DNA from: Gautieria morchelliformis
Taxonomy: Eukaryota > Basidiomycota > Agaricomycetes > Gomphales > Gomphaceae
Reading direction: 5' to 3'
Length of the DNA stretch: 64,000 nt
NCBI GenBank assembly: GCA_015179125.1
Contig: WHVA01000564.1
Coordinates: 1 to 64,000 of the forward strand
A program made the position numbers and the translations under genes. Positions 22,814-32,426 of this stretch are shown in pieces (positions within the stretch are counted from its first letter, which is position 1; every line of letters starts with the position of its first letter). Below the pieces are notes generated by a model, which was not told the DNA's origin, did not search any database, and was given only the letters and a program-made list of their open reading frames with translations.

Positions 22814-23410
22814 ATGTCCTCGCCCGCTATTGAGCTTGTTGCCCTCCCCAGCTTCACCCAAAACCTCTCCGACCTGCCAAACATGTCACGTGTCGATCCC
22901 ACCCTCCTGCACTTCTCCGGCTTCTCGTCATCCAGAGCAGCCAGTGAAGCCAAGCTACAAAGGATGCTTGACTGCCATGATCTTGACGTCGCATGGTCTT
23001 CAAAGTGGTCCGTCAGCTCTGAGGACCTCACACCAGCGAACAGTCAGGCGCCCACTCGCCCTGCACTCGCATTCCTCAGACCCCGACACAGACGAGAGAA
23101 CACGTACTACATCGGCGACCCTGTCTTCCTCAACGATGGAACCCCCCCGTGTGGAACCCCCTACACTTTCGAAGGCTGGGTGGGGCGACGTTTCTGTAAC
23201 ATGGCAGGAGAGCGAATACGTCGAGCAAGGTTCCGAGGGCCGCACTTGCCCATGGACCCCAATCCCCCTGAGCTCATCATTGACCTGCGTTACCAGGAAG
23301 GGAAGGGTCAGGAGAGATGGTGGTCCCGCCTGTGGCATACTTGGAAACGATGTCTCGGTGGATGTTGGGGGCTAGGTGGCAGCTGTGCTTGTCGGGACGA
23401 CAAGCATTGA
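22814..23410 (+). CDS. Extra open frame (198 aa) between chromodomain and 3' LTR of element B
   Basis: Starts MSSPAIELVALPSFTQNL in a good ATG context (ACCATGTCC) and stops 11 nt before the 3' LTR, overlapping the polypurine run GAGGGGGG. It is not envelope-like: no signal peptide, membrane segment or furin site is seen. The middle has YYIGDPVFLNDGTPPCGTP and the end is Trp- and Cys-rich (WWSRLWHTWKRCLGGCWG). I do not recognise it. It could be a captured host fragment or an accessory frame of this family. The frame is whole. Confidence 0.5.
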   Translation: MSSPAIELVALPSFTQNLSDLPNMSRVDPTLLHFSGFSSSRAASEAKLQRMLDCHDLDVAWSSKWSVSSEDLTPANSQAPTRPALAFLRPRHRRENTYYIGDPVFLNDGTPPCGTPYTFEGWVGRRFCNMAGERIRRARFRGPHLPMDPNPPELIIDLRYQEGKGQERWWSRLWHTWKRCLGGCWGLGGSCACRDDKH

Positions 23411-23421
23411 GAGGGGGGTGA

Positions 23422-23802
23422 TGTCAGGGTTCACGCGTTTCCTTCCACAAGTTTCTATTTCCTTCCATAAGTTTCTATTTCCTTCCATGAGTTTCCGTCA
23501 CATGTCACTTTCTGTCACATGTCACTTTCTGTCACATGTCACTTTCTGTCACATGTCACTTTCTGTCACATGTCACTTTCTGTCACATGTCACTTTCCGT
23601 CACATTCCGTAACCTTCTACAAGTTTCCATCTCCCCTATTATGTAAGCCTTGCCAGCGCTATAAGACTGTAGCCCGTGTGGTGGCGTTTCCTCAGCTTGA
23701 TCTCTGAGGATACCCACTACACAGTTGGTCATTGTCCTAGTACCGGCTCTTATCTCCTTGAGTATCTTTGGTTGTGGCTTCGTCATTAGTGTTGCCCTCA
23801 CA
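23422..23802 (+). repeat. 3' LTR of element B (six 17-bp units)
   Basis: 381 bp; 34 bp longer than the 5' LTR, exactly two 17-bp units. The rest is identical by eye. Followed by target duplication CCATC. Confidence 0.95.
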
Positions 23803-26800
23803 CCATCCATCCCGCATCCACCCTTGGGAGAGACGCCTTCCGAAGCGCTATGTTGTTGCTGCCACCCCTGGCCCCAAGTCACTAGTCATTAAGGTGGAGA
23901 TCCAGACAACGGATACGGTGGAAGTCAAATCCGGACCCGCCCTCGTCGATTGCGGGGCCACTGGTCAGTTTATGGACCGGGACTATGTGGAACGGAACCG
24001 ACTGACCATGCAGAAGTTGCAACGTGCAATCCCGGTGTTCAATGTGGATGGAAGCCCCAATGAGGCAGGGTCCATCACGGAGATAGTAGACGCAATTCTC
24101 CGCTACGATGGACACTCAGAACGCACCTCCTTTGCAGTCACCAGCCTGGGGAAGCAGGACATCATCCTCGGGTTTACCTGGCTTCAGGAGCACAACCCGG
24201 AGATCAATTGGCAGACTCGGGAGGTACTGATGAGTCGATGTCCAGCCAAGTGTCACATGTGCAGGTCGGAAGTGCGGAAAGAGCGCCAGGAGCAGCGGAA
24301 GACCGAACGGCTCATACAGACATGTCGTTCCGGCCCCCATCCACTGCTTGCAGAAGAAGACTTGGAAGCAGAATTTGAACCGGATCCCACTTCTGATTCT
24401 GATTCCGATTCCGACTCCGGCGTCATCCGACTCAGCCCGGAATACATTCTGGCGGAAGGGGAGCGCTTGCTGTACGTAAACCTTCCGCCGGAAGCGGAAC
24501 ACATCCGCGCCACCGGAAACATTTCACAACGCCTTGCTGAAGCCTCCAAGAGGCATGATAGAGTAGAGGCGGAAATTCCGGAGTACCTGCAGGAGTTCGA
24601 GGACGTCTTTTCCAAGGAGTCATTCGATGCCCTGCCTCCACGGAAGCTGTGGGACCACGCCATCGAGTTGGAGCCTGGGTCAAAGCCCACCAACTGCAAA
24701 GTCTACCCGCTGTCACCCAAGGAGCAGGTAGAGCTCGATGCATTCCTTGCGGAAAACCTCCATACAGGAAGGATCCGCCCCTCCAAGTCGCCAATGGCAT
24801 CTCCGGTGTTCTTCATCAAGAAGAAGGACGGCTCGCTCAGACTTGTGCAGGATTACCAGGCCTTGAATGCAATCACGATCAAGAACCGGTACCCCATTCC
24901 ACTCATCTCTGAACTGATCACACAACTCCGCGGGGCAAGGTACTTCACTAAGCTGGATGTCCGCTGGGGCTTCAATAATGTCCGGATCCGGGAGGGAGAC
25001 GAGTGGAAGGCCGCATTCCGCACCAACCGAGGACTCTTTGAGCCACAGGTCATGTTCTTTGGCCTCACCACCAGTCCTGCCACGTTCCAGACGATGATGA
25101 ACGACATTTTCCGTGACATGATAGCAGAAGGAGTTGTCTGCATCTACCTCGATGACATCCTCATCTTCACAAAAACCATGTCCGAACATCGGAAAGTCGT
25201 GCGGAGAGTGCTGGAATGGCTCCGGGAGTACAACCTGTGTCTCAAGCCAGAAAAGTGCAAATTTGAGCGAACGCGGATAGAGTATCTGGGGGTGATTGTG
25301 TCGGAAGGAAAGGTGGAAATGGATCCAGTCAAAGTTTCCGGTGTATCGGATTGGCCCCTGCTGCGGAACAAGAAGGAGGTCCAGTCCTTCGTTGGGTTTG
25401 TCAATTTCTACCGGCGGTTCATCAAGGACTTCTCCTGCCACGCCCGTGCCCTCTTCGACCTCACCAAGAAGAAAGTTGGATGGCGGTGGGCAGAGCCGGA
25501 ACAGGCCTCCTTTGACAAACTCAAAGAGCTGATCACTTCCGCCCCGGTCCTGGTCTTTCCCAACGACTCCCGCCCTTATCGAGTCGAAGCGGATTCTTCC
25601 GACACAGCTACCGGAGCGGTCTTGTCACAACAGTCGTCGGAAGAGGGTGGGGGGTGGCATCCGATTGCCTTCTTCTCTAAGAGCCTTAGTCCGGTCGAGC
25701 GGAACTATGAGATCCATGACAAGGAGATGCTGGCAATCATCCGAGCACTGGAGGAGTGGCGACACTTCCTCGAGGGTGCTCTATGCCCTTTTGAGATCTG
25801 GACAGACCACAAGAACCTCAAGTATTTCCGCACGTCTAAGAAGTTGAACCGACGACAAGCACGGTGGTCCCTACACCTGTCCCGGTTCGACTTCATGCTC
25901 CACCACCGGCCCGGCCGCACCACGGGCAAGCCCGATGCCCTATCCCGCCGTGCGGATCATGGAAGCGGAAGTGGAGACAACGCGGATATGACACTGCTCC
26001 GCCCAAGTCTCTTTGCAATCCACGCCCTAGAAGGAGTGACTGCAGTTGGGGCGGAAGCGGAAATGCTCCGGGATATCCGGAGGCAGTACCGGAATGGAGA
26101 GAAGGAGGAGTCGGTGGTGAAGGCAGTGGAGGAACTTCGGAAAGGGCACTCACGGTCTGTATGGGCAGCGGAATGGTCGGAACGTGATAGACTGCTCCAC
26201 TTTAGAGGCAAGGTCTATGTTCCAGGTGGGGCGGACCTCCGCCGCCGCATTGTGTCCCAGCACCACGACACACGAGTCGCTGGGCATGCTGGCAGGTGGA
26301 AGACGCTGGAGTTAGTGGCTCGGAATTACTGGTGGCCTCAGATGTCCCGCTACATTGGACAGTATGTGAAGACATGTGACCTTTGTCTCCGAACCAAAGC
26401 ACAACGACATCCGCCCGTCGGAGAACTTGTTCCGCTCCCGATTCCCGAATCCCGCTGGGACACCATCAGTGTCGACTTCATCGTTGAACTCCCAGAGTCT
26501 CATGGCTACGACGCGATCATGAACGTCGTGTATTTGGTAAGCAAGGTGTCCCACTTCATTCCGACGCACACGACGATCACAGCCCTCGGAGCGGCCCGCC
26601 TGTTCCTTGCACATGTCTGGAAGTTGCATGGGCTCCCGAAGCAAGTTGTTTCCGACCGAGGTCCACAATTTGTCACGGAATTGACTCAGGAGCTCTACCG
26701 CCTGCTCAGCATAAAGCTGGCTACCACCACAGCGTACCATCCGCAGGGTGACGGACAGACGGAACGGGTCAATCAGGAGTTGGAGCAATATCTCCGCCTC

Positions 26801-27590
26801 TTTGTCAATGAGAGGCAGGACGATTGGGATGAGTTACTTCCACTGGCGGAATTCCAATACAACAACCATGTCCATTCCGCCACACAACAGACTCCCTTCA
26901 CGCTTGACTCCGGACGACACCCGCGGATGGGCTTCGAACCACGCCAGGCTGACTCCTGACTCGAGACGGTCAATGAGTTCCGAGACCGCATGGACTCCAC
27001 CCTTTCGGAAGCCAAGTCAGCCCTTGCGAAGGCCAAGGATGACATGGCAAGGTACTACAACCAACGCCGGGTTCCCGCCCCGGAGTACCAAGTTGGAGAC
27101 AAGGTGTATCTAGATGCAAGCGACATCTGCACCACACGCCCTTCGCAGAAGCTTGCCCACCGCTACCTTGGGCCCTTCACAGTGACGCGGAGGGTTGGAC
27201 GGAATGCATACCGACTCCGACTTCCGATGTCCATGTCCCGCCTCCACCCCGTCTTCAACGTGGTGAAGTTACTCCCTATGCTTGAGGATCCAATTCCAGG
27301 TCGGAAGGCTCGTCCGCCACCTCCACCGGAAATTGTAGATGGGGAAGAGCACTACGTGGTGGAACGGATCCTGGACAGCCGGTTTGTGCGAGGACGACTC
27401 CAATTCCTCGTGAAATGGGAAGGGTATGGATACGAGGAGAATTCGTGGGTCCCGGAGCAAGATGTTTCCGCTCCAGACAAACTCCGTGAGTTCTATAGGA
27501 CACACCCCGGTGCCCCTCGCCGAATCCGCTCGCTGGCATTTCAATCCCTCATGTCCCGTGCTTCGAGGACCCAGCACGCTAAGGGGGGGG
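23803..27590 (+). other. pol region of element A
   Basis: Continues element A after the B insertion. Protease LVDCGATGQF, reverse transcriptase IYLDDILIFT, RNase H DHKNLKYFRTSKKLNRRQAR, integrase CDLCLRTKAQ and YHPQGDGQTERVNQ, chromodomain FLVKWEGYGYEENSW. Domain order is chromoviral. An acidic Asp/Ser-rich stretch (DSDSDSDSG) lies between protease and reverse transcriptase. Fossil; see the element entry. Confidence 0.85.
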
Positions 27591-27593
27591 TGA

Positions 27594-28083
27594 TGTCAGG
27601 GGACACCCCATTTTCCATTTCCAGTTCTGACACCACACCCAGTTCCGACTCCATTTCCGACTCCGCTTCCGGTTCCGATTCCATCTCCGCCTCCGCTTTC
27701 GGAAATGATTCCGCTTCTGGGAGAACTTCCACCAGTTCTGTTCGCCTTGCCAGTTCCCCTCCAATTTCCGACTTCCACTCTCGGAACATTGTCGGAAATC
27801 AAGCGACTCGCGTAATAGGTGGCATCAAGGGTCGATCAAGGGTCAGGGTGGTCAAGGAGATGCAGGGTTGATGGCGGGTGCCAAATGTTGTCCCTGGCTG
27901 CGCAGCGTAGTATAATACGGGCTCGCTGACATTGGGGGTCCTTAGACTTTTCTCTTTGGATTTCCCCTTGTCAGGTGAGAATCCCCTCTCTTGTATACTC
28001 CGTTCATTTATACATACTTTGGATTTCCCCTTGTCAGTTGTGTGGTAGTGTGATCTCCACAACTAGCCAGGGTTGCCCTTACA
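27594..28083 (+). repeat. 3' LTR of element A
   Basis: 490 bp, preceded by the polypurine run AAGGGGGGGG and followed by target duplication TACAC. Partner of 15301-15789. Confidence 0.93.
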
Positions 28084-30546
28084 TACACGTTCCGGAGACG
28101 GCACTGCATGAAACGCTGCGCAACGAAGTCCTCAAAAAGGGCTATAATGCCGAGAGCAGCTCAATAGAGCAACTCTTCGAGACGGCCCGGATGATCGAGG
28201 AGGCATCCGGATACAACATGGGGATGCACCGCGCAGAAAGCGCGGCAGCGACAGCAAGCGCTGCCTGGCTCACAGGGAGCAAGCCGTTGACACAAACGGG
28301 CCTGACCAGGCCCAGCCTGTTTGCAAGAAGCGGAACAGGACAACGGCTACCGCCCTCACGCCCAGCACAAGCTGGACGCCCGCCTGAAGCTAAACAGCCT
28401 CAAGCGTCAGGGTCGTCCCCACGACCTGCCCCACCGACCAAAACGTCGGGCCGGCCTACCAGCGGCAACCAAAACAACACCACATCCTTTGAATGCGGCC
28501 AACCTGGCCACAAAAAGGCAGAGTGCCCCTGGCTTAGGTCCGATATAAGGACGGCAGCCGTGAGGCACGACGGTGAAGCTGAGGATCCGGAGACGGATCT
28601 CGGTCAAGATTCTCTTCAACAAACTGACGAAGAGGGGGAGGGTGATCCCCAACCCAACGACACTCCGAACAACGGAGAGGCGCCCACTGAAGAATGGGAC
28701 CCAGAGCCGTCCCAATACTATGAATGGGACGAGGAGGTGGAAGACACCACCTCCAGGTCCAGCGCGATCAGATTCGCACTGGAAGACGAAACCGCCACGA
28801 AGGTTATGGCGGCACGCACGTCAGGCACGCCAGACAAGGCGGCCGAGCCGGTGTATCACCACCGAAGCAAACACAGGACGCGGCCAACGCATCCGCGCAG
28901 TGAGAACCGTACCCTAGTGGGGTACTGGGAAATTAACGGCGTAAAAGCCCACTGCCTGCTAGATAGCGGCAGCGAAGGGGTACTGCTGTCCCCCGAATTC
29001 ACATGAGCTACAGGGATGAAGACATTCTCCCTGGAGCAACCAATCGCGCTGCAGCTAGCCTGCATAGGCAGCCATTCCACGATCAATTATGGAATGAACA
29101 CGACCATCAAATTTGGTCACGGGACATACGACGAATATTTTGACGTAGCAAACATCGAATATTACGACGCAATCTTAGGGACTCCGTTCCTAAGGAGGTT
29201 CGGCATAACCCTGGACTTCTCGAGCCCAGGGACGATTCGCAAGGGAAACGAGGTGATCCCCATGGGCAAGGTCTCATTCGACGACGACGAATCAACGAAT
29301 GAGGACAAAGGGCCACGGGTGAGCAGGATCACCCAGGCACCGAAGCCGAACCTGGCTCATTGAAGCCAGGAGGACGAGTCGCAGGACGACTTGTCCTCGA
29401 ACTCACCCTACAACCGTAGGGAGAGACACTCTCACCTAACGGTGAAAGCGATGGGAAAGAAGAAAGCAGGCCTGCGTGCCGCGGGACCTGATAGACGCCA
29501 ACAGCGCCTAATGGCTTCTAAGCCAACCGCTACCATCATCCTCACGGATGATGACCTTCCTCGCCTCCGCGAGGAATGGATGGAACAAATCACTGACCTA
29601 GTCAGTGGAATTCCATTAGAACTCCCGCCACTACGGGAGATCAACCATGAGATCAACCTCATCGATCCCAACAAGCACATGCAGTATCGACTACCGAAAT
29701 GCCCCGAACACTTCCGAGAGGAACTGTCGGCTAAGATAGAACGATACACCACTGCAAAATGGTGGATTCCAGCAGTAGCACAGCAGGCAGTGCCCATGCT
29801 GTGTGTGCCAAAGAAGAACGGTACATTGAGAACCGTCTTTGATCTGCGCCAGCAGAACGAGAACACGGTGAAGGACATCACACCCTTCCCGGACCAAGAT
29901 ATCATACGCAGCGACATGGCTTGCTGCCGATATCGAACAAAACTCGATATGTCAGAAGCATATGAGCAGATCCGGATTCATCCGGATCACGTAGCAAAGA
30001 CAGCCTTTGCCACGATCCTTGGCAGGCTTCAGGAGCCAGGTGATACAGATGGGGGACTGTAACGCCCCATCAACATTCCAACGGCTGATGATGGCCATTT
30101 TCCACGACTGCATAGGTCGCTTCATCCATGTATACATGGACGACATCTTCATATTCTCGCTCTCAATACAAGAGCATGAAGAGCACCTCTACATTGTCCT
30201 TGACAGACTGAGGAAGAATCACCTCTTTCTGAGCAAGAAAAAGGTGGACCTCTACTCCATCCCAATGGAGTGCCTCAGCCATATAATCAATGGCCGAGGG
30301 GTACATGCCGACGAGGACAAGATGCAACGCATCCGCGAGTGGCACAGGCCACGGACGTTCAACGACGTCCAGTGTTTCCTCGGGCTGGTACAGTATCTGG
30401 CACACTACATGCCGGATGTTAGCGCATATACCACCCCACTATCGGGCTGTGCGCGTAATAACCGTCCATTCGAATGGACACCACTACTCGACAAATGCTG
30501 GCAAAGCAATAAGGCGTTGGCCTGTAAGGCCCCGATCCTGTGTCCA

Positions 30547-30624
30547 TTCAGTCTCTGCACGGTCTCCATTGAACTTCTCCGGTTCTGCTGCTTTGATAGA
30601 GCGAGTAGATGGAGGGACACTGTG
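30547..30624 (-). repeat. 78-bp inverted copy of element B gag sequence
   Basis: Exact reverse complement of 17908-17985, inside the gag region of B. It sits where element C stops. No target duplication or LTR accompanies it, so it looks like a fragment joined in during a repair event. Confidence 0.85.
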
Positions 30625-32420
30625 ATGCTGGAAGCCAAGCATGCCGCCGTAGGCTGTAGCAAATGCCATTCTTAAGGTTATCAACACCACGAAATGCAAG
30701 CAGGCCTCTGGTGAGGACACTGCTCCTCCAGTAAGTTTCACACAGGTTGTAATGCTGTACTGACGATTGTCTCAACCCGAAACAATTCAAAAACATCAAG
30801 GACTTGAAATGGTTTGTTGGGTGAACATCTCATCAACCTCCACTAACACATCACCTCATTCTCAGCCCGAGCCTGCGAATAAATTTCCAAAGCCAAGGCA
30901 AGTATAACACCTAAAGACTGTCCTCTTCTGACTACATTTGCCCACAGGGAGAAAATGTGATGGTTGTTGTTGAACACAATGTTGTCAGGGGACACCCTGT
31001 TTTCCATTTCCAGTTCCGACACCACACCCAGTTCCGACTCCGCTTCCGGTTCCGATTCCATCTCCGCATCCGCTTTCGGGAACGATTCCGCTTCTGGGAG
31101 AACTTCCACCAGTTCCGTTCGCCTTGCCAGTTCCACTCCAATTTCCGACTTCCGCCCTGGAACAGTGTCGGAAATCAAGCGACTCGCATAATAGGTGGCA
31201 TCAAGGGTCGATCAAGGGTCAGGGGGATGCAGGGTTGATGGCGGGTGCCAAGTGTTGTCCCTGGCTGCGCAGCGTAGTATAATACGGGCTCGCTGACATT
31301 GGGGGTCCTTAGACTTTTCTCTTTGGATTTCCCCTTGTCAGGTGAGAACCCCCTCTCTTGTATGCTCTGTTCATTTATACATACTTTGGATTTCCCCTTG
31401 TCAGTTGTGTGGTAGTGTGATCTCCACGACTAGCCAGGGTTGCCCTTACAGATGTGTTGCTGCTGGCAGCAGACTGCCTCACCAGTATATTACTTTTTCC
31501 ATTGTTTCACAAATTGGTCTAGGAAGGTCCTGGAGCGTCTTCAGATTGACATCATTGTATGTCTCGGGACTTGCATGTAACAGTTCCACATATCATTGTC
31601 AACGAAGGGGTCGTCCATCGACCTTGACTAGAAAAGGATCTGCCAGGTGATTGGCCACATGCATAGGATGGTAGACCTCACCTGTTGATGGCTTTACATA
31701 ACCATGAATACTGAGTGGTGTAGGGTCAGATACCAGTTTTGGATATGGGTATATGTACATATGACTCACCTTTTCTTGTAACCGATCTCACTTTTTGGGT
31801 AACGCATGGTTATTAGATGTAGAGACATGCTTGCGGGAAGTCATTACTATAAAGATTGTAGCAGTGCTGGAGGTTGATGGTGATGGTGCACTGTCGGACA
31901 TAGTGGCAAACCTTAAGTGTGTCAGTGCGTCATTGATATGGTAGTGGGAACTTGATAATAATATTGGATCTACAAGTCGATGAGTTATTATTGCATTGTT
32001 CAGGACAAGTTTTCAGTGGATTATTATACTGTATCTACATTAGTTAGAATGGTGCATCCTGAGTGAGATACTGGTAATTGAACACATGAATGAGAAACCA
32101 TCCAACAGTGAAGCTGCTCTAGTGGCAGGAAATGCTATGTATCCACATGCCAATGAATGGTTGCCCAGGAAACTCATATGGGCTCTCTGCATTGTGTCTA
32201 CAATGTGCCATGCACAAACTGGCTGAGATCAAGCCTTGTGGACCCCTGCACAATGACAGCAGTGTTTGCAGGCCACCAGAAACCTGATCGAGACCAAGGT
32301 GGTATCCATAGTAAATGTTCTGTGGGTGAATTGAGTAACCAGCCATTTTCTAGCCATGAGTCATTCCAAAACCCAGTCCACATAGCTGTTCAAAGGATGT
32401 CAGGAGATTTCCCCATGTTA
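30625..32420. other. Unassigned DNA around a solo LTR
   Basis: Apart from the solo LTR at 30983-31450, no gene can be named. On the minus strand two stretches read like coding sequence: around 31560-31720 (VYHPMHVANHLADPFLVKVDG) and around 30850-30980 (IFSLWANVVRRGQSLGVILA). They flank the LTR, so it may have landed in an older gene or transposon that I do not recognise. From 31760 to 32420 nothing is supported. Confidence 0.3.
30983..31450 (+). mobile_element. Solo LTR of the element A family
   Basis: 468 bp, TGTCAGG...TTACA, clearly the same family as the LTRs of A, with a short internal length difference. Flanks AATGT and GATGT match at four of five bases, a decayed target duplication. 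Solo LTRs arise by recombination between the two LTRs of a full element. Confidence 0.85.
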
Positions 32421-32426
32421 GACAAA

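Larger units (their letters stand above)
17285..23802 (+). mobile_element. Ty3/gypsy chromovirus B (youngest in the nest)
   Basis: LTRs 17285-17631 and 23422-23802 (TGTCAGGG...CTCACA), target duplication CCATC at 17280-17284 and 23803-23807. Parts: gag 17692-18798 with zinc knuckle (CYNCKRPGHISPDC, ~18.61 kb); protease (LLDSGATGMF, ~19.08 kb); reverse transcriptase (VFMDDILIFT, ~20.20 kb); RNase H; integrase zinc site (CDLCNRTKTF, ~21.42 kb) and DDE core; chromodomain (~22.40-22.55 kb); and an extra open frame before the 3' LTR. The LTRs show no base substitutions by eye, only a different number of 17-bp repeats, so insertion is recent. Nearly whole, with about two breaks in pol. Confidence 0.93.
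15301..28083 (+). mobile_element. Ty3/gypsy chromovirus A (contains element B)
   Basis: LTRs at 15301-15789 and 27594-28083, both TGTCAGG...TTACA, with the target duplication TACAC at 15296-15300 and 28084-28088. Without B the element is about 6.3 kb. Parts: gag 15976-17152 with a zinc knuckle (CFRCRQPGHYAREC, ~16.93 kb); after B, protease (LVDCGATGQF, ~23.94 kb), reverse transcriptase (IYLDDILIFT, ~25.14 kb), RNase H, integrase with HHCC and DDE regions (~26.3-26.9 kb), and a chromodomain (~27.35-27.49 kb). A polypurine run precedes the 3' LTR. By eye the LTRs differ at about 14 of 490 sites, mostly C/T and G/A, so it is moderately young. About two breaks besides the B insertion. Confidence 0.9.
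13385..30545 (+). mobile_element. Ty3/gypsy element C (oldest; host of A and B)
   Basis: Fossil retroelement. Its gag-type region (13745-15300) is charged and coiled-coil-like, and resumes at 28089 after the nested element A. Then come a zinc knuckle (CGQPGHKKAEC, ~28.49 kb), an aspartic protease site (LLDSGSEG, ~28.96 kb) and a reverse transcriptase with the YMDDIFIF catalytic motif (~30.13 kb). It ends near 30545 in the RNase H region, so integrase and 3' LTR are absent. It is broken at several places besides the insertion. It must be older than A, which interrupts it. Confidence 0.75.
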
